A DNA stretch of 64,000 nt, from positions 1 through 64,000 of the forward strand of contig JAEYMI010000054.1 in NCBI GenBank assembly GCA_023461275.1. Direction: 5' to 3'. The notes below the pieces were generated by a model. The model was not told the DNA's origin. It saw nothing but the letters and a program-made list of their open reading frames with translations, and did not search any database. This document shows positions 1-8,364 of the stretch, one piece after another. This DNA is from Actinomycetes bacterium (lineage in GTDB: Bacteria; Actinomycetota; Actinomycetes; Mycobacteriales; Mycobacteriaceae). Each line of letters begins with the position of its first letter. Position 1 is the first letter of the stretch. The translations under genes and the position numbers were made by a program.

Positions 1-37
1 CCCGGGGGGCGGGGGGGGGCCCGGGGGGGGGGGGGCG
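1..37. other. G/C-only low-complexity run at window edge
   Basis: The first 35 or so bases contain only G and C in long homopolymer runs, unlike any other intergenic sequence in the window. The run ends just before the stop codon of the first gene. This looks like contig-end or low-quality sequence rather than genomic DNA. It hides whatever follows prmD; in related prm/mim loci, genes such as a chaperonin or an alcohol dehydrogenase may follow. Confidence 0.6.
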
Positions 38-41
38 AGTC

Positions 42-404
42 CTAGGGTGATGCGGTGAGGTCGAATCCGATGAACTCGGCGGCGTCCTCGGGGCTGGCGA
101 ACAGAATGGTCTGATCGTCGAGGTGAACCATCCGCCCGTAGTGGGTGGAGCTGATCTCCTCGAAGATCGATCCGTCGAAGTCCTGGCCGAGTGCGTCGGT
201 CAGCTCGTCGTAGTCGAAGATGAGGCGGTTGACCCCGTCGACGCGGATCATCGAGGGGTACTCGGTGAGTTCCACGCCATCCTTGCCGCCCATCACGTCG
301 GCGACGATGCGCCCGATCGGGGTGTTCATCAGCGTCACCCCGCACATGTTGGAGAACTCGGTCTCGGCCCCGAACTGCATGCCGTTGGATTGCACGGTGC
401 TCAT
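42..404 (-). CDS. prmD: Monooxygenase coupling/effector protein (MmoB/DmpM family)
   Basis: A 120-aa cytosolic effector protein. In this family it is a cofactor-less protein that binds the hydroxylase and tunes substrate access and electron transfer at the di-iron centre. The sequence is consistent with MmoB/DmpM proteins: small, acidic, no cofactor motif, and containing NTPIGRIVADVM and a RLIFDYDEL-type core. The ATG at 404 overlaps the prmC stop by 4 bp (ATGA), so it is translationally coupled as the last gene of prmABCD. A longer reading frame upstream lies inside prmC and is not used. The TAG stop lies at the edge of the G/C run. Confidence 0.9.
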   Translation of the reverse strand: MSTVQSNGMQFGAETEFSNMCGVTLMNTPIGRIVADVMGGKDGVELTEYPSMIRVDGVNRLIFDYDELTDALGQDFDGSIFEEISSTHYGRMVHLDDQTILFASPEDAAEFIGFDLTASP

Positions 405-1507
405 TTGTTCAGCTCCTCTGGGATGTCGACGTCGATTGCGGTCAGCACGTCGGCGAACTTGGTTTTGGCCTGCTCGAGACTCGACGAGAAGGTGACCGAC
501 TTGTCTGCCGGCTGCGACCAGATGGGCTGCAGACCACGCGCTGCGTCGAGGCACCGCGGCACCCACACCGACATCCAGTCCGCGAACAGCTTTCGGTTGT
601 CGGTGCCGTGCTTCTCGTCGCGGGCGAGCATCTGGAACAGTGCGCGCGAGTAGTTGAGGTCCCGGTCGTAGTCATACTCACCGGTGCCGACGATCGTCGG
701 GGTGATGTAGTCACCGTTGCGTGCCGCGACCTGCATCACCAGCTCGGATCGGAACAGTGAACCGACGAGCTGCTCGAAAACGATGTTGGCGCAGAACAAC
801 AATTCGGCCCAGTCACCGATCGCGGTGAGGCGCTCCACGGCCTCCCGGGTGGGTTGCCATTCCGGCGCCGACTGCCAGACCTCCTTGTGCGCCGACCCGT
901 CGAACTGTTCCTCCGCCTCGGTGAGGTCGAGGTTGAACAGAGCGAGATCCTGCGCGAAGCGCAGCTTGTGAGCGGCGTTGACGCAGACCGCGTTGTTGAT
1001 CATGTTGGTCGGCGCCGAACGTTGGATGGAGGTGAACACGTGCAGACCCATGCCGCTCTCCGCGTGCATCCACGCACCGAGATTGCGCTCGATGAACTTG
1101 AGCCAGGCCGTGTTCCAGCCGTTGTACGCACGCGCCCGTTTGGCGTTCTGCAGGCAGAGATCCACCTGGTGCACCACCGCGGAGTTGTTGCGGTAGATCG
1201 ACTGCTCCCACTCCTCGTTGGGATCGAGGAACTGATGCCAGTTGCTCGACTGCGCGGCGGTCCACTCCTTCGGGTAACCGCCTGGGCCATCACCGAATCC
1301 ATAGATCCAGCCCTGCGTGAGGTGGCGTTCGGGGTCGGGCTGGACGTCGACGGTCACATCCTCGTAGATCGTCGCGCGCTTTTTGGCCGGCTGATAGTAG
1401 TTGTACTTGCGGCTGCGGCTGCTGGGGAAATCCCGCGCGCCTGCCTCTGCGTCGGTGAACTCGATGGACGGGAAGCTGCGTTCCCTCGGTTCTGTTGGTG
1501 CGGACAT
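401..1507 (-). CDS. prmC: Propane-type monooxygenase hydroxylase beta (small) subunit
   Basis: About 368 aa. This is the non-catalytic beta subunit of the soluble di-iron hydroxylase, which forms the (alpha-beta)2 scaffold with PrmA. The N-terminal half carries features typical of the family, such as the YQPAKKRATIYEDVTVDVQPDP stretch (split here as YQPAKKRATIYED and VTVDVQPDP) and a helical four-helix-bundle-like core (SAPTNMINNAVC, DEKHGTDN), without the full ligand set of the alpha subunit. The start chosen is the ATG at 1507 (MSAPTEP). A TTG at 1516 (MKGMSAP) is in frame; both have poorly spaced purine-rich sequences, so the start is uncertain by 3 residues. It lies 34 bp downstream of prmB and overlaps prmD. 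Confidence 0.88.
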   Translation of the reverse strand: MSAPTEPRERSFPSIEFTDAEAGARDFPSSRSRKYNYYQPAKKRATIYEDVTVDVQPDPERHLTQGWIYGFGDGPGGYPKEWTAAQSSNWHQFLDPNEEWEQSIYRNNSAVVHQVDLCLQNAKRARAYNGWNTAWLKFIERNLGAWMHAESGMGLHVFTSIQRSAPTNMINNAVCVNAAHKLRFAQDLALFNLDLTEAEEQFDGSAHKEVWQSAPEWQPTREAVERLTAIGDWAELLFCANIVFEQLVGSLFRSELVMQVAARNGDYITPTIVGTGEYDYDRDLNYSRALFQMLARDEKHGTDNRKLFADWMSVWVPRCLDAARGLQPIWSQPADKSVTFSSSLEQAKTKFADVLTAIDVDIPEELNK

Positions 1508-1541
1508 ACCTTTCAATCCTGTCGTTCAGGCTGACTCCCGG

Positions 1542-2600
1542 TCAGGAGTCGAATGCCGGGCTGGTGAACTTGTCGTAGAAGATCTGGTCTCGGGGAACCG
1601 AATGTTGTTCGGCCAGTGCGAGAGCCGCGTCGACCATGGGTGGGGGACCGCAGAAATACACCTCCGTTCGGGAGAGGTCCGCTTCGTTGTCGTTGACGAT
1701 GTCGGTGACATTTCCGGCCACCACACGCACTCCCTCCGGTGCGTCGTCGGCGGTGTCCGACAGGCACGCGGTGAACGAGAAGTCCTCGATCTGCGAACCG
1801 AGAGAAGCGATTTCGTCGAGGTAGAACAGATCTGCCGCGGTGCGCGCGCCGTAATAGAAACGCACGGGTCGGTTGAGTCCGCTCTCACTGATATGACGCA
1901 ACAGTGAGAGCAGCGGCGCCATCCCCGCTCCGCCGCCGATGCAGACGACGGGCAGCACGTGGCCACTGCGCAACGTGCATGAACCGTAGGGCCCGTTGAT
2001 CTTGATCTCGTCACCGACCGACAGTCCGGTGCCGTCGGAATGACCGTCGAGCATGCCGGCGAACAGGCCGCCCTGGTACTTCTTGATGACGAACTCGAGG
2101 CGGTCTGGCGTCGACGGAGTGGTCGCCAAGGAGAACGACCGCTTCTGATCGGTACCGGGGATGAAGAGGTCGACGTACTGACCGGGCTTGAACTCAAAGG
2201 ACTCCGGTGCCACCACGTCGAGCTTCAACGAGACGATGTCGCGGGTCAGCGGTTCGATGGCTGTCACCCGGGTGGTGGCGTCCTGGATGGGCGCCCCGCC
2301 GAGCAACTCGTCTTCGTCGAAATTGAGCAGCTCGATGTCACAGTCACTGTAAGCGTATGTCCGGCAAAGGAGTACGTACCCCTCGGCCTCTTCGGCGTCA
2401 TTGCAGGCAAAGGTCGAGTAGTCGTCCATCTGGACGTCCCCGTCGAGCATGTAGGACTTACATGCCGAACACCGACCTTCCCGGCACCCGTGCATGAGGT
2501 GGATTCCCTGCCGGAATGCGGCGTCGAGGATGGACTCGTCCTCGGCGACCTCCATCTCGATGTCTACCGGCTCAAACTTGATGCGATGCGTGTCGGCCAC
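1542..2600 (-). CDS. prmB: Monooxygenase NADH reductase (2Fe-2S/FAD)
   Basis: A 352-aa electron-transfer component that takes electrons from NAD(P)H through FAD and a 2Fe-2S centre to the PrmAC hydroxylase. The N-terminal plant-type ferredoxin domain has ligand cysteines C39, C44, C47 and C79. The FAD-binding motif RSFS is at about 154-157. The NAD-binding GGGAGMAP is at about 222-229, and the domain ends with the CGPPPM motif. The start is a GTG at 2600, preceded by AGGAG at good spacing. It sits 80 bp downstream of prmA. The gene order A (alpha), B (reductase), C (beta), D (coupling) is that of prmABCD/mimABCD. Confidence 0.92.
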   Translation of the reverse strand: MADTHRIKFEPVDIEMEVAEDESILDAAFRQGIHLMHGCREGRCSACKSYMLDGDVQMDDYSTFACNDAEEAEGYVLLCRTYAYSDCDIELLNFDEDELLGGAPIQDATTRVTAIEPLTRDIVSLKLDVVAPESFEFKPGQYVDLFIPGTDQKRSFSLATTPSTPDRLEFVIKKYQGGLFAGMLDGHSDGTGLSVGDEIKINGPYGSCTLRSGHVLPVVCIGGGAGMAPLLSLLRHISESGLNRPVRFYYGARTAADLFYLDEIASLGSQIEDFSFTACLSDTADDAPEGVRVVAGNVTDIVNDNEADLSRTEVYFCGPPPMVDAALALAEQHSVPRDQIFYDKFTSPAFDS

Positions 2601-2680
2601 GAATTCTCCTGTCGCAGAACTGGTCCGATGCCGGCCGAGCGATCCGATCGGACCGCTCGGCCGGCCACGGGAAAAACGGA

Positions 2681-4318
2681 TCAGACCGTCACGGCGCCGT
2701 TCTTATTGGCCATGTACGCCGCGATGTGCTCTTCGCGTTCGGCGTCGGTCATCTCGTTCAACAGCACATTGGGGCTGGCGAACGGGATGCCGCGAACGTC
2801 GTCGAGCGTCCACATCTTCTTGGGATCGAGATCGAGGTGTGGTTGCGGGATCAGCGTCTTGCCGTCGTCGCGGACATACCCGAGATCCTTGATGATGTCG
2901 GCGAGATCCTTGCCGTGATGCAGGGTCTCCCATTCACGGAAACCGGTGAGACGACCCATGTTCGGCGTCGGCTTGCCCTCGTACTCGGGACGGAAGGCCA
3001 CCTTGTCGGTCCAGGCGCAGGTCTCCGAGCAGTAGGTGCGCCACTGATCGTCGACCTTGTCGGTCACCATGTCCTCACGAATCAGGCACGGCACCATGCA
3101 GGTCCAGCAACGATGCGGGTACTGGTAGTCGACGTCCTCGAAGGCGATCGGCTTGTTCTTTCCCGGGTAGGCGAGGCGGTTGTAGTTCTCCCACCACTTG
3201 CCGAACTTGTTGTACCAGCCCGGATACTTCTCTTCGAACCACTCGAAGTCGGTGTCGGTCATGGCGTCGATCCGCCAGTAGTTGACCGGCCAGCCGGTGG
3301 CGAAGAAGCGGGCGACCTCGTGGACGTAATGCTTGTCGACGATGCGGTTCCATGCCTCCTCGACCAGATCGTGCGGAATCGTCAGGCCGTACTTCTCCAG
3401 CGGGAGAAGGTAACTGCGGTAGTAGTCGTCGTAGATCCAGCGACGCCACATCTCCGCGTAGCTCTCGCGGTCCTTGCGTCGGTCCTTGGTGCCGTACTCG
3501 ATGAACGTGCCGATGGCGGCGTCGACGACACAGTGGTTGTTCCACCAGGCGTAGCGCAGATCCCGTTCCAGCAGCGGACGATTGCGCTCGTCGGCCAACG
3601 CCATCAACAGGATAGAGTAGCCGTTGGAGATGTGCCGCGACTCGTCGGACTGCACCGAGTGGAAGACCGTCGGCAGCAGATAGTCACCGTTGGCGGCGGC
3701 CTCGTCGGGCATGGCCACGAAAAGCGTGTTGGTGAACGCGGTTTCGGCGACGACCGTCAAATAGATGTTCGCCGCGGTGATCGCGTCGCCGGTGATGAAG
3801 CCCTCACCGAACTGCCGGCCGATGGTGCCCGCGTAGTTGTTGGCGAACGCCTTCTCGGTGATATCGAAGCCGGCCGGGTCGATGTAGTTGTTCATGTACA
3901 GCTTCTTGAGGTTCATCTGGATCGTCGAATGACGAACCTCGTCGATCATCTGTACGGCCAGACCGTTGTGGATCTCCGGGTTGGGCACGGCGTCGATGGC
4001 CATCGGCATCGCACGGGCCGCGGAGATCTCCGGGAAAGGGATGATCGACAGGAACAACTTCTGCCATTCGAGCCACCGTTCCTGGACCTGCCGGAACATG
4101 TTGCCGCGGATGGCGCCGTCCATCGCGCCGTAGACGCGGTTGTCCTTCTCCTCCTCCATCGGGAAGTAGGACCGCATGATCTGCTTGAGAGGGTCCTTCT
4201 TGGGCGCCTTCTCAAAGGTGTAGTCGGTGCCGAATCGGGTCGCCGGCGTCGCGAAAGTGGGTTCCCACGACAACTCGGTGATCTTCGCATGTGCTTTGGT
4301 CAAGCTCTGCCTGCTCAA
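2681..4318 (-). CDS. prmA: Propane/phenol-type di-iron monooxygenase, hydroxylase alpha subunit
   Basis: A 545-aa catalytic subunit that inserts one atom of O2 into small alkanes or aromatics (propane, acetone or phenol in characterised relatives). All six di-iron ligands expected from soluble methane monooxygenase are present at a constant offset of 17: E97, E127, H130, E192, E226 and H229, including the EVRH and ESRH motifs. The C-terminal part has the CWTC and CSETC cysteine pairs usual in PrmA/MimA. The start is a TTG at 4318 (MSRQSLTK), chosen because GAGGAGG sits 7 bases upstream and relatives begin with this sequence. An in-frame ATG at 4384 has no ribosome site and would add 22 atypical residues. 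The exact substrate cannot be read from sequence. Confidence 0.95.
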   Translation of the reverse strand: MSRQSLTKAHAKITELSWEPTFATPATRFGTDYTFEKAPKKDPLKQIMRSYFPMEEEKDNRVYGAMDGAIRGNMFRQVQERWLEWQKLFLSIIPFPEISAARAMPMAIDAVPNPEIHNGLAVQMIDEVRHSTIQMNLKKLYMNNYIDPAGFDITEKAFANNYAGTIGRQFGEGFITGDAITAANIYLTVVAETAFTNTLFVAMPDEAAANGDYLLPTVFHSVQSDESRHISNGYSILLMALADERNRPLLERDLRYAWWNNHCVVDAAIGTFIEYGTKDRRKDRESYAEMWRRWIYDDYYRSYLLPLEKYGLTIPHDLVEEAWNRIVDKHYVHEVARFFATGWPVNYWRIDAMTDTDFEWFEEKYPGWYNKFGKWWENYNRLAYPGKNKPIAFEDVDYQYPHRCWTCMVPCLIREDMVTDKVDDQWRTYCSETCAWTDKVAFRPEYEGKPTPNMGRLTGFREWETLHHGKDLADIIKDLGYVRDDGKTLIPQPHLDLDPKKMWTLDDVRGIPFASPNVLLNEMTDAEREEHIAAYMANKNGAVTV

Positions 4319-4406
4319 TGTGCGCCTCCTCGTGAGAAGACCGGCGAGGTACCGGCCTGCTGGGCTGGAGCGCCTTTGATACAACAGGGTGATCTACGAC
4401 ACAGGG

Positions 4407-4421
4407 GTCTCACTATGAGAC
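4407..4421. promoter_or_regulatory. Perfect inverted repeat upstream of prmA
   Basis: GTCTCA-CTA-TGAGAC, 6-bp perfect arms with a 3-base centre, lies about 90 bp upstream of the prmA start in the 209-bp gene-free stretch. Its position suits an activator or repressor site for the substrate-inducible prm operon. No regulator gene is within view on this side. The assignment rests only on position and symmetry. Confidence 0.45.
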
Positions 4422-4458
4422 GAAGGCAACAATTGTGGTTGCGAAGGTTCGACGCACG

Positions 4459-4499
4459 AAAAAGCCCGCCGCGTCGTGGCAATGCACGACGCGACGGGC
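4459..4499 (-). terminator. Rho-independent terminator of the secreted lipase gene
   Basis: Arms at 4464-4478 and 4485-4499 form a 15-bp stem with one mismatch (C opposite A) and a 6-base loop. On the minus strand the hairpin is followed by five T residues (4463-4459). It lies 28 bp after the stop of the lipase gene and insulates it from the prm promoter region. Confidence 0.85.
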
Positions 4500-4527
4500 C
4501 TGCGCTTACGCGTAAACGGTGAAAGGA

Positions 4528-5718
4528 CTACCGCGCGAACTGCTGCTGCAAGAAGATCGCCGCGTCACGCTCGAACGGAATGAAGGCCGCATAGTGGCTC
4601 AGTCCGCCGTAGCGCAGGAACGATGAGTTCCACTGCTGTCCCAGCCCACGCACGTCGTTGGTGATCATCACGCCATCACCGATCTGACCTTTGATCTGCC
4701 CGACAGCCAAGAACGTCGGGATCTCCGGACGGCCGGCCTTCGTCATGTCGTTGCGCGCCATGGCCGCCGCCAGTTCCGGAATCTGCGTCAGACTCGTGTT
4801 GGGCGGGTTCAGCATCGACGTGTCGGTCAGTCCGGGGTACTTCGACGCGAACGAGGCGATGCACTGAGTCGACACGGTGTTGACGATCGACTGGCCCTTC
4901 GGCGACAGGAACGACGTGTCGAATCCGTAGGCCCTCGAGTAGGAGACCACGAGTGCCGGGATGACACCCGACCAGTCATTCGAGCCGTTGACGTAGTTGA
5001 GGTTGTGCGCCGGGGTCACCAGGACACCGCCGGCAGCCGACCCGATCAGGTTCAGGTCCGGTGCGTACTTCGGCGCGATGGCCGAACCGAATCCGGTGGG
5101 CACCGAGCCGCCCGAGTAGCCGACCATGGCGACCTTCGTCGACCGCGGCAGACGCAGGGAGTTCTCGGCAGCCCGGATGCCGTCGAGCGCCAACTGCCCC
5201 GACTGGTGGCCGATCGTCCACTCTTCCTTCAGGCCCTCGTAGTCGGGCACCACCACGGTGTGACCCGACGCCAGGTAGCTCAGGATGATGTCGGTCTCGA
5301 GCTGTCCGGCCTTACCGTCCGGACCGCCACGCAGTGTGTAGGAGGGATCGCACTGCGAGCCGAGTGCGTCGTACTCCATGTGGAAGGACACGATGCGGTC
5401 CGGGAACACCGGAACCAGCGGCCGCAGGATCGTGGTGACGCCGCCGATCGGCTGACCCAGCTCACCGGTGCTGCGATAGAACACCTGCGACGCCGCGACC
5501 GGCACCGTGTTGCCCTGCCGCACAAAAGTGATGGGACGCCACTTGAGGACCGTGCCGGGCTTGTGCTTGGCCAGGTCGGCGGGGACGTTGTAGAAGGGGT
5601 CCGACGCCGGTGGGGCCGGGGCAGCAACCGGGGCCGCCTGCGCGACTCCCCCGAATGCCAGGAACGCGATCACCGTCGCGAAGATGGCTATGACGTGACG
5701 AACAGTCCGCAGTGGCAC
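4528..5718 (-). CDS. Secreted lipase (LIP/secretory lipase family)
   Basis: A 396-aa exported alpha/beta hydrolase. The N-terminus is a Sec signal peptide (hydrophobic stretch about 8-24, likely cleavage after AQA). The nucleophile motif is GYSGGS, followed by the family's cap-type insertions. An SHYAAFI-type His near the C-terminus is a likely catalytic histidine. The family hydrolyses triacylglycerol or other esters outside the cell. The start is a GTG at 5718 with GGAG upstream. It is divergent from the mycolyltransferase-like gene and ends at a strong terminator. Confidence 0.85.
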   Translation of the reverse strand: MPLRTVRHVIAIFATVIAFLAFGGVAQAAPVAAPAPPASDPFYNVPADLAKHKPGTVLKWRPITFVRQGNTVPVAASQVFYRSTGELGQPIGGVTTILRPLVPVFPDRIVSFHMEYDALGSQCDPSYTLRGGPDGKAGQLETDIILSYLASGHTVVVPDYEGLKEEWTIGHQSGQLALDGIRAAENSLRLPRSTKVAMVGYSGGSVPTGFGSAIAPKYAPDLNLIGSAAGGVLVTPAHNLNYVNGSNDWSGVIPALVVSYSRAYGFDTSFLSPKGQSIVNTVSTQCIASFASKYPGLTDTSMLNPPNTSLTQIPELAAAMARNDMTKAGRPEIPTFLAVGQIKGQIGDGVMITNDVRGLGQQWNSSFLRYGGLSHYAAFIPFERDAAIFLQQQFAR

Positions 5719-5873
5719 TTACTTTTCTCCTCAGCCAACCAAGTCCCACCCCGGCGTTATTTTTACCAGCACCGGACCCGCCGCGTGCAATCTATGCCCA
5801 CTTTCGATCATGGCTTGACCAGCGAACTCAACTGGCCCGTAACGCCGTACGGCCACCCGGCGACATACAGGGC

Positions 5874-7397
5874 ATGTCTGATCCGCACGACGCCACCTCC
5901 GGATGGCAGATCTCTCCGGAGGCCGATGAGGCCCCCGCACCGCGCAGCCGACGCCGCTTCCGCCCGGCCAAACTCGCCGCGACGGTCCTGACCCTGAGTC
6001 TGGTGGTTTTCGGGGGCAGCGCTCTGCTGTCGACGACCAACAAGGCGACGGCCGAGGCCGGGCACCCGGAGAAGCTTCGCCAGGGTTGCACGTGGGACAG
6101 GTCCGGCAACTACGTGCAGAACTGCCGGGTGTGGTCGGAGTCCAACAAGCGGTGGATCACCGTGCAGATCCGCGCCTCCAACGGCAGCAACCAGGGCGTC
6201 TACCTGCTCGACGGCATGCGCGCCAGCGAGGACCGTTCGGCATGGACCACCGACGTGCAGGCCGCCAAGGTCTACGACGGCAGCACCGACACCACGCTGG
6301 TGATGCCGGTCGGCGGCGCGTCGTCGTTCTACACCGACTGGAATGCCGGCGCCGGTGACAAGAACACCACAATCAAGCAGGAGACCTTCCTCACCAAGGA
6401 ATTGCCCGCCTACCTCAACACGAACTTCGGGGTCAGCCCCAACAACAACGCGATCGTCGGGTTGTCGATGTCGGGCGGCCCGGCGGTGACGCTGGCCGAG
6501 AAGCATCCCGAGCAGTTCAAGGTGGTCCAGGCGATGTCGGGCTACTACCAGATCGACAATCCGATCGGTGCGGCCGGCGTCTTCGGCAGCCAGACCCTGG
6601 TGTCCAACTACACCAACGGCATTCTCAACATGTGGGGTCTGCCCGGCAGTTCACAGTGGACGGCGAACGACCCGTCGAAGAACGTCGGCAAGCTCAAGGA
6701 GAACGGTCAGACGCTGATCATCTCGTCGGGCAACGGGTTCCTCACGCCCAGTGAGATGGCCAAGCTCAAGCAAGAGGACCAGATCACCGCGATGGCGCTG
6801 GAGATCCTGTCGGCGGTCTCGACGGTGCTGATGCAGCTGCAGGCCGCCCAGGCCGGAACCAACGTCGTGGTCCTGCCCAACTACGGCGGCCACACCTGGG
6901 AGAACTGGGGCCGTGCCCTCAAGGACGGTCGCGCCGACGTCCTCAACGGCCTGCGCAACAACCCCCCGGCCACCAACAAGACCCAGCTCGTCTCAGCGGA
7001 CGGCACACCCGATCCGTCGGCGAAGACCAAGGTGTCGGCGGCGGTGAAGCTGGCCGCCCTCGAGTCGCCGGCCGCCAACGCGCGCCTCGCCGAGAGCATC
7101 GCGACCTCGGCGGAGTCATCGGAGTCGGAGTCCGCTTCGTCAGAGTCGGCGTCATCGCAGTCGGCAACGTCGGGGTCATCGTCGGCTTCCGAGTCGGCGA
7201 CGACGGAATCGGCCACCACCTCCTCCTCGACCGCACCGACGGCCGTCGAGAAGTCGGTCCCGGCTCCGGGCAGCATCGCTCCGACCAGCGAGGTCGCAAC
7301 CAGCGAAGCCATCGACACCGGAGTGGCGACGTCGACACCGGCGCCGCCGTCGGTCGAGGGATCGGTCAGCACGACCACCACGACCCCGGCGCGCTGA
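5874..7397 (+). CDS. Antigen-85-like mycolyltransferase/esterase with Ser-rich tail
   Basis: A 507-aa exported esterase of the antigen 85/corynomycolyltransferase family, which transfers mycolic acids between trehalose esters and arabinogalactan in the envelope. An Arg-rich leader and a single hydrophobic segment (about 33-50) provide export or anchoring. The catalytic domain spans roughly 60-370, with the nucleophile motif GLSMSGG and the C-terminal GGHTWENWG, which matches the His motif of Ag85. The last ~130 residues are a Ser/Thr/Glu/Ala-rich low-complexity tail, uncommon in short Ag85 proteins and possibly a wall-spanning linker. The start is the ATG at 5874 with CAGGG just upstream; longer in-frame starts overlap the divergent promoter region. 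Confidence 0.85.
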   Translation: MSDPHDATSGWQISPEADEAPAPRSRRRFRPAKLAATVLTLSLVVFGGSALLSTTNKATAEAGHPEKLRQGCTWDRSGNYVQNCRVWSESNKRWITVQIRASNGSNQGVYLLDGMRASEDRSAWTTDVQAAKVYDGSTDTTLVMPVGGASSFYTDWNAGAGDKNTTIKQETFLTKELPAYLNTNFGVSPNNNAIVGLSMSGGPAVTLAEKHPEQFKVVQAMSGYYQIDNPIGAAGVFGSQTLVSNYTNGILNMWGLPGSSQWTANDPSKNVGKLKENGQTLIISSGNGFLTPSEMAKLKQEDQITAMALEILSAVSTVLMQLQAAQAGTNVVVLPNYGGHTWENWGRALKDGRADVLNGLRNNPPATNKTQLVSADGTPDPSAKTKVSAAVKLAALESPAANARLAESIATSAESSESESASSESASSQSATSGSSSASESATTESATTSSSTAPTAVEKSVPAPGSIAPTSEVATSEAIDTGVATSTPAPPSVEGSVSTTTTTPAR

Positions 7398-7423
7398 TCT
7401 CGTTGCGCGGCTGGAGACGCGCC

Positions 7424-8260
7424 CTAGCCAACCCGCGCGCTGATCCAGTCGACGACGTCGGTGAGGACCTTGTCCTGCTCGGGCTCGTTGAAGATCTCGT
7501 GGTAGAGCCCGTCGTAGATGATCAGCGTCTTGTCCGACGACCCGGCGAGGTCCTCGACCAGTTGGCTGCCCGCCGGATCGGTGAGGGCGTCGTCGCCGCC
7601 GTGCAAGACCAGCACCGGGATGTGCAGCGATGGCAGCCGACCCGGGAAAGACTGCATCGTGGAGAGCATCGCCGCGGCCAACCCGGCCGGGATCTTGCTG
7701 ACGGTGACCAGCGGGTCGGCCTTGTAGGCGGCCACCACGTCGGGATCGCGTGAGATCTTGTCGACGGGGAGTCCGGTGGTGGGCAGACCCGGTGCCACCC
7801 GGCCGAGGATCTTGGCGGCACGGATCGCGATCGGCGACAGGTCGTCGCCGGGTTTCACCGCCGCCCCGGACAGGATGAGTCCGTCGAGTTGGTCCTGGTG
7901 GTCGAGCGCGTAGTCCAACGCGATACAGCCGCCCATGCTGTGCCCGAGCAAGAAGGTGGGCAGCGAGCCGACGGCGACGTCGGCGAAGACTTTGCCCAGA
8001 TCGTCGGTGAAATCGGCAAAGCTGCTGAGCTGCATGCGCTTTCCGCCGGACTTGCCATGCCCGAGGTGGTCGGGGACGGCCACCAGGAATCCGGCGTCGA
8101 CCAAGCGCGCCACCACATGTCCGTAGCGTCCGCCGTGCTCCCCCATCCCATGGGCGATCACCACGACGGCGCGCGGCTTTTCGGGGCGGTGGACCTGATA
8201 AACGATCGACTCACCGTGTCGACCGCGGAACTCATGCTCTGTCGTCTGCATGCGCACCAT
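7424..8260 (-). CDS. Monoacylglycerol lipase-type alpha/beta hydrolase
   Basis: A 278-aa cytosolic serine hydrolase of the monoglyceride lipase/lysophospholipase type. It carries the oxyanion segment HGMGEHGGRYGH near residue 36, the nucleophile GHSMGG, an acidic residue in VLHGGDDALTDP, and the catalytic His in LYHEIFNE. The start is the ATG at 8260 with CAGGA upstream; an internal ATG three codons later is possible. It is convergent with the mycolyltransferase gene, 26 bp away. Its likely role is turnover of acylglycerols. Confidence 0.85.
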   Translation of the reverse strand: MVRMQTTEHEFRGRHGESIVYQVHRPEKPRAVVVIAHGMGEHGGRYGHVVARLVDAGFLVAVPDHLGHGKSGGKRMQLSSFADFTDDLGKVFADVAVGSLPTFLLGHSMGGCIALDYALDHQDQLDGLILSGAAVKPGDDLSPIAIRAAKILGRVAPGLPTTGLPVDKISRDPDVVAAYKADPLVTVSKIPAGLAAAMLSTMQSFPGRLPSLHIPVLVLHGGDDALTDPAGSQLVEDLAGSSDKTLIIYDGLYHEIFNEPEQDKVLTDVVDWISARVG

Positions 8261-8313
8261 TGTGTCCTGCCCGGCGTCCCGTCAGCGGCGGAATAGATAG
8301 CCCATCCCACGAG

Positions 8314-8344
8314 TTGACTCAATTAGCTCAAATTTGAGCAATAT
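8314..8344 (+). promoter_or_regulatory. Pirin-operon promoter with 14-bp palindromic operator
   Basis: A perfect palindrome, GCTCAAATTTGAGC (8326-8339), sits between a TTGACT -35-like hexamer (8314-8319) and a CAATAT -10-like hexamer (8339-8344). It is about 25 bp upstream of the first pirin start. MarR regulators commonly bind such AT-centred palindromes, and a MarR gene is second in this operon, so autoregulation is the simplest reading. Confidence 0.6.
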
Positions 8345-8364
8345 GTTCGAGGGAAGGACCTCTC

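Noticed and set aside
2726..4522. Long plus-strand open frame (about 598 codons) opposite prmA
   Set aside because: It is antisense to a certain gene, lacks a ribosome site and family features, and has the composition expected of the mirror frame of high-GC coding sequence.
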